In this document: positions 44,044-52,792 of the stretch, one piece after another
Position numbering within the stretch: position 1 is the first letter of the stretch
Layout: each line of letters begins with the position of its first letter
Source of the DNA: Miniphocaeibacter sp012841535
GTDB lineage: Bacteria > Bacillota > Clostridia > Tissierellales > Peptoniphilaceae
NCBI RefSeq assembly: GCF_049274025.1
Contig: NZ_JBASRV010000049.1
Direction: 5' to 3' (one strand)
Length of the DNA: 64,000 nucleotides
The notes under the pieces: generated by a model
The model's input: the letters and a program-made list of their open reading frames with translations, nothing else
Told to the model about the DNA's origin: nothing
Database searches by the model: none
Translations under genes and position numbers: made by a program

Positions 44044-45336
44044 TTAATCCTCTTGAAATCTTATAGCTACAGCATTAGCATGGGCAAATAAACCTTCTTT
44101 TTTAGCGAATTTTTGTACCTTATCCCCTACTTTTTCTAATGCTTCCTTATTATATTGTATAATACTACTTCTTTTAAAATAATCATAAACACCTAAAGGT
44201 GATGAAAATTTAGCAGTTCCACTTGTAGGTAATGTGTGGTTTGGACCGGCAAAATAGTCACCAACAGGTTCCGGAGAATATTCTCCTAGGAAAATTGCTC
44301 CTGCATTAGTTATTTTATCTAAATATGTTTCAGGGTTGTCATATAGTATTTCTAAATGTTCTGGTGCAAATTCATTCATCCATTCAATAGCTTCATCCTT
44401 GTTTCTAGCTACTATACCTAGGGAATAATTTTCTATGGACTTTAAATTAATATCCTTTCTAGGTAACTTTTCTATTTGATTATAGACTTCTTTTTCAACT
44501 TTTTCAGCTTGTTCTTTAGATGTAGTAATGAAAATTGGTGCTGCCATTTCGTCATGCTCTGCTTGTGATAATAAATCAGCTGCAATAATTTTAGGATTGG
44601 ATTTTTCATCTGCTAATATGCCAATTTCACTTGGCCCGGCAATCATATCTATATCTACTTTACCAAAAACTTGTTTTTTTGCAGTAGCAACAAAAATATT
44701 TCCAGGTCCCACTATTTTATATACAGGTTCTATTGTTTCAGTACCATAGGCTAAGGCAGCAATTGCTTGAGCCCCACCTACCTTATAAATCTCATCTATT
44801 TCAGCAATATAAGCCGCAGCTAAAATATATGGGTCTACCTTCCCACTACTGTCTGGTGGTGTAACCATAGCTAAAGATTTTACTCCGGCAACTTTTGCTG
44901 GTATTGCTGTCATTAAAACCGTTGAAGGATAACCGGCTGTACCTCCAGGAACATATAGACCAACACGTTCAATAGGGGTTATTTTTTGACCTAGTTTTAC
45001 TCCTGGTCCAAAATCTTTAAACCATGTAGTTTCTAATTCTTCTTCATGGTATATTCTTATATTTTCAGCTGCTTCTTTTAAAATACTTAAAAATTCTTCT
45101 CCTACTATATCAATAGCTTCCTCTATTTCTTCCTTAGAAACTTTAATATTTTCAAGTTCGACCTTATCAAATTTATAGGTATATTCCTTTAAGGCCTTAT
45201 CTCCATTTAACTTTATACCATTGATAATATTACGAACGGTATTTTCTATTTCTAAATTATCTTCATCTTCTCTTTTTAATAATTCATTTAAAGTTTTTCT
45301 TTTATTCATGCCATCTTTAATTTCAATTATTCTCAT
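44044..45336 (-). CDS. hisD: Histidinol dehydrogenase
   Basis: Zinc and NAD enzyme of 430 residues for the last two oxidation steps. Visible motifs: GLYVPGGTAGYPSTVLM, VGGAQAIAALAYGTETI, the GPGNIFVATAK loop, DMIAGPSEIGILAD, QAEHDEMA with the zinc His, and FAPEHLEI. The C-terminus holds the final ligand region HTLPTSGTAKFSSPLG. It begins ten bases after hisZG. Confidence 0.96.
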   Translation of the reverse strand: MRIIEIKDGMNKRKTLNELLKREDEDNLEIENTVRNIINGIKLNGDKALKEYTYKFDKVELENIKVSKEEIEEAIDIVGEEFLSILKEAAENIRIYHEEELETTWFKDFGPGVKLGQKITPIERVGLYVPGGTAGYPSTVLMTAIPAKVAGVKSLAMVTPPDSSGKVDPYILAAAYIAEIDEIYKVGGAQAIAALAYGTETIEPVYKIVGPGNIFVATAKKQVFGKVDIDMIAGPSEIGILADEKSNPKIIAADLLSQAEHDEMAAPIFITTSKEQAEKVEKEVYNQIEKLPRKDINLKSIENYSLGIVARNKDEAIEWMNEFAPEHLEILYDNPETYLDKITNAGAIFLGEYSPEPVGDYFAGPNHTLPTSGTAKFSSPLGVYDYFKRSSIIQYNKEALEKVGDKVQKFAKKEGLFAHANAVAIRFQED

Positions 45337-45346
45337 ATTAACTCTC

Positions 45347-46957
45347 CTAATTTTTTAATTCTAATTCTTCTAAAATTTCCATAATATTAGTTACTTGTTT
45401 GTTCTTAGTTTTTAAAGCAACCTTATTACATATTAATCTTGAAGAAATATCTAAAATCTTTTCATCTTCAACTAAATTATTTTCTTTAAGTGTTCCACCT
45501 GTTTCAACAATATCTACAATTACATCAGATAGTTTTACAATAGGACCTAATTCTACTGAACCATTTAATTTTATTAAATTAATGGAAACACCTTTTTTAG
45601 AGAAAAAGTTCTTAGTTATTGTAGGATATTTAGTTGCAACTAGAACCTTTTTATTATAATCAATCTTGGTATTTTTAATTTTAGCTGTTGCCATTCGACA
45701 AAGGCCAATATTTAAATTCATTAATTCATATACCTTGTATTGTTCTTCTAACAAAATATCATTTCCAACTATGCCTATATCTGCTGCTCCATTTTCCACA
45801 TAAATAGGTACATCTTGAGATTTTACAAGTATAACTTCAATTTTTTTACTTTTATCTAAAAATAATAATTTTCTACTTTTTTCACTGTATTCTGGAAAAA
45901 CCAATCCACATTCTTCAAACCTTTTCATTGCTTGTTTATGAACTCTTCCCTTTGCAAGTGCAATATGAATAACATCATCGTACTTATCGTCATCTAAATA
46001 CTCATCAACTAAGTTAACATTAATACCAAAGCCACAACATGGTCTATATTTTCCAAAATCCTCTGCTAAATTATTACATCTACCTCCACTTACAACTGGT
46101 ACATGTAAAGAGCCGGCATATACCTTGAAAATTAAATCTGTATAGTAATTTAAATTATTAGTAAAGGACAAGTCCAATTTAACTTTTATCTTTAATTTTT
46201 CATTCTTAATAATTTCATATATATTCTCTATTCTTTCTAAAGCTTTTGTCATATTACTATTTTTACAATATTTTTTAGCCTTAGAAATAATTTCATTATA
46301 TTCACCAAATAATTTTGGCAAGGCATATATAAAATCCTTATCTTCCCTATTAATGTTCAAAGGTTCAACATATTCCCTAATATCATTTATGTTTTTAGTT
46401 TCAATTAAGTTTTTTATATTTTCCTTAATATTGTTTTCTATATTTAAAGACTGGAAAAAACCTTCTTGAAAGGCAATATTTCCAATATCCAATTGAATAT
46501 TGTTAAATCCTATTTCCCTTAACATATCTATTGATAAATTTATTACTTCGTAATCAATTTCAGAAGAATCTTTACCAAAGAGTTCAACTCCTCCTTGTAA
46601 AAAATCTCGTCCATAGCTTTTAGGACTTTTATATTCTCTAAAAATCGTTGTTAAATAACAGAGTTTCACTATTTCTTTTTCATCTTCAAATTTAGAAGAT
46701 ACTATTTTAGCAATAGGTATAGTAGCATCTGGTCTTAAAACTAAAATTTTTCCATCTTTATCTATTATTTTAGTCATATTTAATTTATCTAATTTATCAT
46801 AATTCCTATATACTTCATAATCCTCAAAATAAGGTGTACTTACTTGTTTATAACCTGCATTTTTTGCCTTATCTAAAATTATATTACCAATATTATTTAT
46901 TTCATTAATTTTTTCACCAAAAATATATTCGGAACCTTTAATAAAATATTTATCCAT
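45347..46957 (-). CDS. hisZG: Fused HisZ-HisG: ATP phosphoribosyltransferase regulatory plus catalytic subunits
   Basis: One continuous 536-residue frame joins two proteins that are normally separate. Residues about 1-322 are a HisZ, a histidyl-tRNA-synthetase-like regulatory subunit (PYFEDYEVY, VLRPDATIPIAKIV, FREYKSPKSYGRDFLQGGVELFG in its key words, and SGGRCNNLAEDFG). Residues about 328-536 are a short-form HisG catalytic subunit (HIALAKGRV, DIGIVGND, and the PRPP motif ELGPIVKLSDVIVDIVETGG with Glu469). The junction is an acidic stretch, EYLDDDKYDDV. Short HisG needs HisZ for activity and feedback inhibition, so fusion fixes a 1:1 ratio. GAGGTG precedes the ATG. It is first in the operon, behind the leader-peptide attenuator. 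Confidence 0.92.
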   Translation of the reverse strand: MDKYFIKGSEYIFGEKINEINNIGNIILDKAKNAGYKQVSTPYFEDYEVYRNYDKLDKLNMTKIIDKDGKILVLRPDATIPIAKIVSSKFEDEKEIVKLCYLTTIFREYKSPKSYGRDFLQGGVELFGKDSSEIDYEVINLSIDMLREIGFNNIQLDIGNIAFQEGFFQSLNIENNIKENIKNLIETKNINDIREYVEPLNINREDKDFIYALPKLFGEYNEIISKAKKYCKNSNMTKALERIENIYEIIKNEKLKIKVKLDLSFTNNLNYYTDLIFKVYAGSLHVPVVSGGRCNNLAEDFGKYRPCCGFGINVNLVDEYLDDDKYDDVIHIALAKGRVHKQAMKRFEECGLVFPEYSEKSRKLLFLDKSKKIEVILVKSQDVPIYVENGAADIGIVGNDILLEEQYKVYELMNLNIGLCRMATAKIKNTKIDYNKKVLVATKYPTITKNFFSKKGVSINLIKLNGSVELGPIVKLSDVIVDIVETGGTLKENNLVEDEKILDISSRLICNKVALKTKNKQVTNIMEILEELELKN

Positions 46958-47031
46958 ATTTCACCTCATATTTACTTACTCATTAATTAATTCATTATTA
47001 TTACTATAACATTAAATTAGGATTTAAAAAT

Positions 47032-47056
47032 AAAAAAAGCCACTACAATAGTGGCT
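47032..47056 (-). terminator. Attenuator terminator of the his operon
   Basis: AGCCACTA and TAGTGGCT form a perfect 8-bp stem around a three-base loop, followed by seven T on the minus strand. Its left arm overlaps segment TATAGCCA (47052-47059), which can instead pair with upstream TGGCTATA (47083-47090) to form an antiterminator. Confidence 0.9.
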
Positions 47057-47110
47057 ATAACAATAAAAATTCAACACTAAAATATAGCCATATACAATTA
47101 TAGATGGCTG
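47038..47110 (-). promoter_or_regulatory. Mutually exclusive hairpins of the his attenuator
   Basis: Segment 1, AGCCAT (47104-47109), overlaps the His codons of the leader peptide. Segment 2, ATGGCTATA (about 47083-47091), can pair with 1 or, as TGGCTATA, with segment 3, TATAGCCA (47052-47059). Segment 3 also forms the terminator with segment 4, TAGTGGCT (47038-47045). A ribosome stalled at His codons would cover segment 1, let 2:3 form, and prevent termination. Confidence 0.8.
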
Positions 47111-47157
47111 TGATGCATTAAATTATTTAATTCCATTTTAAATAATAAAGTTTTCAT
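47098..47157 (-). CDS. hisL: His leader peptide
   Basis: A 19-codon frame with AAGGAG eight bases before ATG. It encodes MKTLLFKMELNNLMHHSHL. Three of the last five codons are His (CAT CAC AGC CAT), placed directly over segment 1 of the attenuator, and the stop lies just before segment 2. This arrangement is what is known from the enterobacterial his leader, here with a short His run. It is too short for ordinary gene calling. The predicted transcription start is only about ten or fewer bases before the ribosome binding site, so the leader is compact. Confidence 0.85.
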   Translation of the reverse strand: MKTLLFKMELNNLMHHSHL

Positions 47158-47177
47158 AATGATTTCTCCTTTAAAAT

Positions 47178-47206
47178 AGAATATACTATTTACTTCTAAT
47201 TGTCAA
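47178..47206 (-). promoter_or_regulatory. Promoter of the his operon
   Basis: TTGACA (47201-47206, perfect -35), 17-bp spacer, TATTCT (47178-47183) on the minus strand, immediately upstream of the leader peptide. Confidence 0.8.
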
Positions 47207-47275
47207 ATTAATTTCAATATTTACATTTGTGATACCTAAGTAAATTACATATGTTATAAAATAACAATTAATCCT

Positions 47276-47322
47276 AGAAAAAAACACCTTAAAATTAGTA
47301 ATTTTTACTAACTTCAAGGTGT
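47276..47322 (-). terminator. Terminator after tkt
   Basis: A long imperfect hairpin: ACACCTT with AAGGTGT at the base and TTAGTAA with TTACTAA near the loop, followed by seven T on the minus strand. Confidence 0.85.
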
Positions 47323-47330
47323 ACTTAAAT

Positions 47331-49301
47331 TTAATCTAATATGCTTAAAGCTTTTTCAACAATATTTTCTACTGTAAATCCAAATTTATCAAATAATAGG
47401 TTTGCTGGTGCAGAAGCTCCAAAACCTTCCATTCCTATTTTTATTCCGTCTAGTCCTACATATTTATCCCATCCATAAGTAGATAGTGCTTCTACAGAAA
47501 CTCTTTTTCTTACCTCCTTAGGTAAAACTGAGTTTTTATATCCTTCTGATTGTTTATCAAAAACGTCTGGACTAGGCATTGAAACTACTCTAACTCCATA
47601 ACCTAATTTATTAATTCTTTCAGCAGCATCACAAATAAGCTTTACTTCTGAACCGGAAGCCATTAAAATAATGTCTATTCTATCACCTAAGTCCTTTAAG
47701 ACATAGCCACCATTAAGAGCATCTTTTCCAGTTTCCTCAAGATTTTCTAATTTTTGTCTAGTTAAGGCAAAAACTGTTGGTCCATCTTTTTTATTTAAGG
47801 CATACTCATAGGCTGCAGCTGTTTCTTTACCATCAGCTGGTCTGAAAGTAGAAATATTTGGAGTTGATCTTAACATAACCATTTGTTCAATTGGCTGATG
47901 TGTCGGACCGTCTTCCCCAACACCTATACTATCATGAGTTAATACATATAATACTTGTTGATTCATTAAGGCTGACAATCTTATTGTAGGTTTAACATAA
48001 TCACTAAATACTAAGAAGGTAGCACAATATGGTAATAAACCTCCATGTAAACTTATTCCATTTGAAATAGCACTCATAGCTAATTCCCTAACACCAAAAT
48101 GAATATTTTTTCCTTCTCTATTTGTTGGACTATAATAACTACTATTTTTCATTTCAGTTTTATTTGATGGAGCTAAATCTGCTGAACCACCAATTAAATA
48201 AGGAACTTTTTCTGCCAATCTATTTAATATAGTACCTGAATATCCTCTTGATGCATCGTCCTTATCAAATTTATAAAAGTCCTCATTAAAAACATCTTCT
48301 GTTAACTCTTTATTTAGGGACATTAAAAATTCTTTTGATTCCTCTGGATAGTTGTTTTTATATTCCTCAAATAATTTATTCCATTCTTCTTCTTTTAATT
48401 CGCCTTTTTTATTACTTTCAGAAATATATTCTCTAACTTCTCTTGGAACATAAAACTCTTCTTCATATTCCCAACCTATGTTCTTTTTAAAGTCAACAAT
48501 ATTTTCATCACCTAAAGGTTCTCCATGAGCTGAAGCTAATCCTTCTTTAACACTGTCCCAACCTATTTGGGTTTTAATTTCTATTAGAGATGGTTTGTCT
48601 GTTTTCTTAGCTTCATTTATAGTAGCTAAAATATCATCTAAAGATTTACCATCTTCTACATAAAAAGTATCCCATCCTAGTGCTTCATATCTGTCTCTAA
48701 CATTTTCTGTAAAGGAAATATCCGTACTACCTTCAATAGAAATATTATTAGAATCATAAAGTACTATTAATTTAGATAATTTATTTGCTCCTGCAAAAGA
48801 TGAAGCTTCATTTGTAATTCCCTCCATCATACATCCATCTCCAGCAATAACATATGTATAATGGTCAACTATATTTAAACCAGGCTTATTATATTTTGCA
48901 GCTAAATGAGATTCTGCTAAAGCCATACCTACTCCCATAGCCAATCCCTGACCTAAAGGTCCTGTTGTAGCCTCTACTCCAATTGTATGTCCAAACTCTG
49001 GATGACCAGGAGTCTTACTATCTAACTGTCTAAAGTTTTTCAAGTCATCTATTGTTAAACCATAGTTAAATAAATGCAATAGTGAGTAAAGCATCATAGA
49101 GCCATGTCCTGCTGATAATATAAATCTATCCCTGTTAAACCAATTAGGATTTTTAGGATTATGATTCATAACATCGTTCCAAAGAGTAAAGGCCATTGGA
49201 GCAGCTCCCATAGGCATACCTGGATGGCCTGATTTTGCTTTTTGTACAGCCTCTACAGACAATACTCTAATTGTATTTACTGCTAAATTTCTAATATCCA
49301 T
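47331..49301 (-). CDS. tkt: Transketolase
   Basis: TPP enzyme of the pentose phosphate pathway, 656 residues, full length. The order is TPP-binding domain (GHPGMPMGAAPMAF, GPLGQGLAMGVGMA, GDGCMMEGITNEA), pyrimidine-binding domain (FGVRELAMSAISNG, THDSIGVGEDGPTHQPIEQ as recognisable pieces) and C-terminal domain. The catalytic His residues appear in SGHP and GPTHQP. It is monocistronic with its own promoter, a long operator-like palindrome and a terminator. Confidence 0.97.
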   Translation of the reverse strand: MDIRNLAVNTIRVLSVEAVQKAKSGHPGMPMGAAPMAFTLWNDVMNHNPKNPNWFNRDRFILSAGHGSMMLYSLLHLFNYGLTIDDLKNFRQLDSKTPGHPEFGHTIGVEATTGPLGQGLAMGVGMALAESHLAAKYNKPGLNIVDHYTYVIAGDGCMMEGITNEASSFAGANKLSKLIVLYDSNNISIEGSTDISFTENVRDRYEALGWDTFYVEDGKSLDDILATINEAKKTDKPSLIEIKTQIGWDSVKEGLASAHGEPLGDENIVDFKKNIGWEYEEEFYVPREVREYISESNKKGELKEEEWNKLFEEYKNNYPEESKEFLMSLNKELTEDVFNEDFYKFDKDDASRGYSGTILNRLAEKVPYLIGGSADLAPSNKTEMKNSSYYSPTNREGKNIHFGVRELAMSAISNGISLHGGLLPYCATFLVFSDYVKPTIRLSALMNQQVLYVLTHDSIGVGEDGPTHQPIEQMVMLRSTPNISTFRPADGKETAAAYEYALNKKDGPTVFALTRQKLENLEETGKDALNGGYVLKDLGDRIDIILMASGSEVKLICDAAERINKLGYGVRVVSMPSPDVFDKQSEGYKNSVLPKEVRKRVSVEALSTYGWDKYVGLDGIKIGMEGFGASAPANLLFDKFGFTVENIVEKALSILD

Positions 49302-49340
49302 TCTTCACCTCATAAAAAATAATTAATTTCATTCTATCTA

Positions 49341-49369
49341 AGTTTATCAATATATACTAATAAAATCAA
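49341..49369 (-). promoter_or_regulatory. Promoter of tkt
   Basis: TTGATT (49364-49369), 17-bp spacer, TAAACT (49341-49346) on the minus strand. The -35 lies inside the palindrome at 49354-49392. Confidence 0.7.
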
Positions 49370-49392
49370 TAATATATTGAATTTATTAGTAT
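49354..49392. repeat. 39-bp near-perfect palindrome over the tkt -35
   Basis: Outer arms ATACTAATAAA/TTTATTAGTAT (11 bp), one mismatch, inner arms TCAATA/TATTGA (6 bp), short centre. It overlaps the tkt -35 and spacer, the position of an operator. No T-run suits a terminator and no gene on the plus strand would need one. Confidence 0.6.
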
Positions 49393-49433
49393 AATTATTA
49401 ACACTATTTATAAAACTACTTAATACTATTGCA

Positions 49434-49464
49434 ATAAAAAAAGCAGTAAGAATTACTTACTACT
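49434..49464 (-). terminator. Terminator after the DUF5808-like gene at 49487
   Basis: AGTAGTAAG and CTTACTGCT pair over nine positions with one mismatch, five-base loop, then seven T on the minus strand. Confidence 0.8.
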
Positions 49465-49486
49465 TTAATTTTGACTTTTTCTTCTA

Positions 49487-50881
49487 CTATTCTTCTATAC
49501 TTTTTCTTATATCTTTAAATAATTTTTTTGTATTTTCCTTAGTCCTGTTATTAAAAATATATGTTTTTCCCTTAGACTTAATAACTATATGAGAATCTAC
49601 ATCATTATAACTATATAAGGTCACGTTTCCATAATTCTTTATCCTATATGAACCGGCATTATAATTTTCCATAGCATTTCCTATTATTCTATAGGCATTT
49701 TCAAAGTCTATTTCTTCTTTAAATTCAAGGGAATCTATTTCCCTTAGATTTATTGTTGAGTTAAAGGTGGAAACTTCTATTTCCAATTTATTATCTGTAA
49801 TAGTATACTCTATACTTGCATATATTGTGTCATGTAAAAAAATTACAGAGCCTACTAAAACAACTACAAAAAATAAGGAAGTAAGCAAATTAATCATCTT
49901 TCCCTTAATATTTCCCCTATTTATTTCTGTTCCGATAGATATTATTGAATTTACAATTGTCCTATTATCATAGGGATTATTATAACCATAATAGTCATAA
50001 AAATCTCCGACTTTTGAAATATTATTATTGCTTACTTCATATTTCTTATTTTGCTTATAAAAGATTATTATAAATATAATACATAAAATTATAAGAAAAA
50101 TATTTAAAAAAATAAATACATAATTCATATAACCTAGTAAATAGCTTAATATTATATAGGCAAAAATAAGTATAAAATCAATTAAAATCAATTTATAGAT
50201 TAAATTATAGTTATTTTCTATTTTTTCCTTATTAGCCTTATAATTCTCCTTATAATCATCAGAAATATAAATATAATCATCTAGCTTAAGAAGTAAAATA
50301 ATTACAAGATTTATGGAGTTAACATTTAATAATAAAACAAGTATTTCAAATAATTCAACTTTGGATTTTAATAAAAAACCTAGAAATCCAATTATTATTG
50401 TTAGTATTAAGCTTAAGTATAGTAATTTATTATATTTCCCCTTTAAATTATCAGCAAGTATTCTAGTATCAACTTCAATTTCATATTCAGTTGCTAAGGC
50501 CCAGTTATTATCTTTTTTTATTTTCTTAATTTGCTTATGATTTTTATTTAGATATACCTGCAAAACTACTAAGGGCAACATTATTACAATAGTTAGTTTA
50601 AAAGCAAAGTATTCATTAAAGAGATATTTGTTAAAATCCGAAAAATATAAACCATAAAAATATAGTAGCATTAACAAATTATGAAAAATTCCTATTATTT
50701 TTATTACCTTCTTAGACTTTTCGGTAATAAGCTTAATACCTTCATCGTCCTTGTGCTCATAGGGAATAGTTACTAGCATAATTCTACCATCTTTATAATC
50801 TGTACTTTTATAATAGGCTCTATAGATAAATATATAGGTTCCAATTATTAAGATAATCATTATTATGAAGAAAAAAATCAT
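49487..50881 (-). CDS. Multi-pass membrane protein, DUF5808-like (paralogue 1)
   Basis: A 464-residue membrane protein with about ten hydrophobic segments in two blocks. A DUF5808-like motif (FYDYYGYNNPYDNRTIV followed by SIGTEINRG) lies at about residues 293-322, then two more hydrophobic parts and a C-terminal beta-rich PH-like domain (INLREIDSLEFKEE .. YIFNNRTKENTKKLFKDI). It is a clear paralogue of the next gene upstream. With the adjacent YtrA-type regulator this matches regulator/membrane-protein cassettes of Firmicutes thought to sense cell-envelope stress. No transport motif is visible and the function is unknown. Confidence 0.75.
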   Translation of the reverse strand: MIFFFIIMIILIIGTYIFIYRAYYKSTDYKDGRIMLVTIPYEHKDDEGIKLITEKSKKVIKIIGIFHNLLMLLYFYGLYFSDFNKYLFNEYFAFKLTIVIMLPLVVLQVYLNKNHKQIKKIKKDNNWALATEYEIEVDTRILADNLKGKYNKLLYLSLILTIIIGFLGFLLKSKVELFEILVLLLNVNSINLVIILLLKLDDYIYISDDYKENYKANKEKIENNYNLIYKLILIDFILIFAYIILSYLLGYMNYVFIFLNIFLIILCIIFIIIFYKQNKKYEVSNNNISKVGDFYDYYGYNNPYDNRTIVNSIISIGTEINRGNIKGKMINLLTSLFFVVVLVGSVIFLHDTIYASIEYTITDNKLEIEVSTFNSTINLREIDSLEFKEEIDFENAYRIIGNAMENYNAGSYRIKNYGNVTLYSYNDVDSHIVIKSKGKTYIFNNRTKENTKKLFKDIRKSIEE

Positions 50882-50922
50882 ATTCCACTTCCTTTTTTAT
50901 ATTTTATTTTAAAGAACAAAAA

Positions 50923-52266
50923 TTACTCTAATTTTTCCCTTATGGAATTAAATAATTCTTCTGTTTCTTTTTTTGTCTTTTCATTAAAAATATATTTTTT
51001 ACTACTTGTATCAACTAGAATATAAAAACTATTGTCATTGTAGGAATACAGTCTTACATTTCCCCATCCTTCATATTTAAAACTGCCATAATTCTGTTTT
51101 GCAGTACCTACTCCATTTGACCTATAGCCTTTAGGAAATTCCTTTATTTCCTTAAATTCTATATTTTCTATATCCCTTAATTTAATTTCATCACTATATA
51201 AATTAGAAGATACTTTTAAATAACTATTATTTAAGTCATAATTATAATCTCTTGTTCCGGTTGCAAACATAGCAAAAAATATAAGTATAAAAGTTAATAA
51301 TACTGCAATTTTACCTTTTAATGTACCTGTATTTATAGTCATACCAATTGAAACTTTTTTCTCTACAAATATTCTATTATCATAGGGATTGTTATATCCA
51401 AAATAGTCATAAAAGTCTCCAGTCGTATTAATGTTGTTTTTACCAATATAATATTTTTTATTCAATTTACTGTATCTAATGAAGAAGATGAATATAGCTA
51501 TAATATTTATTATCATTGAAATTAATACTGTATTTAATATTAAACTATTTTTTTCCTTTAAAATTAGGTTTATGAATATGGAAATACCAGCAGTTAAAAT
51601 ATTTATAACAACAAATTGACTTAAAATTCTTTTATTAGCCTTAATTTTTTCCAAATTATATTCATAGTTTTCTTCAAAATCTTCACTGATGTAATTATAG
51701 TTTTCAGACTTCATAATAAGTGTAAATATTAAAATATTAATTGAAGAAAATAATATAAAAAATGCTAATTCGCTTAAATTTTGAACAAATATAAAAATTG
51801 TTACAGATATAATAAATACAAATAATGAACTATATAAAACTAAATTATATTTAGATTTTAAATCAGAGTTAATTAATTTTGTATCTATAAAAACATCTGT
51901 GGGAAATTGCCAATTATTTTCTATTTTCATCGTTAGAACCTTTTTTCTTTGAGCATTTAAATATATATCAATGAGCAACTGTATTAATAGTATTACTACT
52001 AGTACAAACATAAAGGAATGAACTTTATAAATTAGTATATAGCTTCCAAGAAGGATTAGTATTACACTTAATAGGGATAATATTTTTAAAAGTTTAAGAG
52101 ATTTTTTTGAAATTTCCAATATTTCTTTATTATCCTTTTCAGAATAGGGGATTTTTACTAGAAAAATTTCCCCATTACTATATTTTAAGGTCTTTTTATT
52201 CCAATAATACATTAGAAATACAAGCGGCATTAAAGTAAGATTCATAATAAAAAAGAGCATTATCAT
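50923..52266 (-). CDS. Multi-pass membrane protein, DUF5808-like (paralogue 2)
   Basis: A 447-residue membrane protein with the same layout as its neighbour: N-terminal helix, KIPYSEKDNKEILEISKKS, repeated pairs of helices, the motif FYDYFGYNNPYDNRIFVEKK with SIGMTINTGTLKGK, and a C-terminal domain ending in KYIFNEKTKKETEELFNSIR. The two proteins share the motif order throughout, evidence of tandem duplication. It starts directly after the GntR-type gene, whose stop it abuts. Confidence 0.75.
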   Translation of the reverse strand: MIMLFFIMNLTLMPLVFLMYYWNKKTLKYSNGEIFLVKIPYSEKDNKEILEISKKSLKLLKILSLLSVILILLGSYILIYKVHSFMFVLVVILLIQLLIDIYLNAQRKKVLTMKIENNWQFPTDVFIDTKLINSDLKSKYNLVLYSSLFVFIISVTIFIFVQNLSELAFFILFSSINILIFTLIMKSENYNYISEDFEENYEYNLEKIKANKRILSQFVVINILTAGISIFINLILKEKNSLILNTVLISMIINIIAIFIFFIRYSKLNKKYYIGKNNINTTGDFYDYFGYNNPYDNRIFVEKKVSIGMTINTGTLKGKIAVLLTFILIFFAMFATGTRDYNYDLNNSYLKVSSNLYSDEIKLRDIENIEFKEIKEFPKGYRSNGVGTAKQNYGSFKYEGWGNVRLYSYNDNSFYILVDTSSKKYIFNEKTKKETEELFNSIREKLE

Positions 52267-52647
52267 CTATTTTACCTCTCCATATTCCTTAGTGGTATTG
52301 TTAATCATCTCTATTATTTTTTCTATACTAAAGCCTCTGACTATTGATTCTGTTACTATAAGCTCTACTTCATTATTTAATTTTGATAAAAATAACTCAT
52401 TAGCTACAATGTCCTCTCTTACTGTAACTCCATTTCTTCCTTCAGTTCTTACAATACCTTCTTCTTTTAAAATCTGATAGGTTTTATTTACAGTCATTGG
52501 ATTAAGCCCAACTTGTTTTGCCATGTCCCTAACTGTTGGAAGTTTTTCTCCAGGATTTATTTCTTTACTAGCAATTCCCTTTATAATTTCATTTCTTAAC
52601 TGTAAATATACAGGAGTACTAGATTGCAAATTTAATTTTATTATCAC
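52267..52647 (-). CDS. GntR-family regulator, YtrA subfamily
   Basis: Short repressor of 126 residues. The winged helix fills about 8-75 (PVYLQLRNEIIKGIASKEIN, KLPTVRDMAKQVGLNPMTVNKTYQIL, EGIVRTEGRNGVTVRE) and only a short helical C-terminal part of about 45 residues follows, which defines the YtrA subfamily. Translation starts at GTG with GAGGTG upstream. Inverted repeats over its promoter suggest autorepression of this regulator and the two membrane proteins. Confidence 0.93.
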   Translation of the reverse strand: MIIKLNLQSSTPVYLQLRNEIIKGIASKEINPGEKLPTVRDMAKQVGLNPMTVNKTYQILKEEGIVRTEGRNGVTVREDIVANELFLSKLNNEVELIVTESIVRGFSIEKIIEMINNTTKEYGEVK

Positions 52648-52659
52648 GTCCTCACCTCT

Positions 52660-52707
52660 TTGTATTATTAATTATAATGCATATTTGTATAATGTTCAAT
52701 AATACAA
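52660..52707 (-). promoter_or_regulatory. Promoter and likely operator of the YtrA-type operon
   Basis: TTGAAC (52694-52699), 17-bp spacer, TATAAT (52671-52676) on the minus strand. TTGTAT..ATACAA (52685-52707) is an inverted repeat over the -35, and a further copy of TTGTATTAT lies at 52660-52668 after the -10. These repeats are good candidates for the regulator's own sites. Confidence 0.65.
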
Positions 52708-52756
52708 TCTATCTTTTAACTTAAAATCAAATATTAAATTTATAAAATTAAATTTT

Positions 52757-52792
52757 CTAAAAACAAAAAGAACCATAATTTCTTATGATTCT
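52757..52792 (-). terminator. Terminator after lon
   Basis: AGAATCATAA and TTATGGTTCT form a 10-bp stem (one G-U) with a four-base loop and TTTTTG TTTTT on the minus strand. The stem begins inside the last lon codons. Confidence 0.8.

Noticed and set aside
46958..47206. T-box in front of the his operon
   Set aside because: No AGGGTGGTACCGCG-like element or Stem I; the region instead shows a leader peptide with alternative hairpins.
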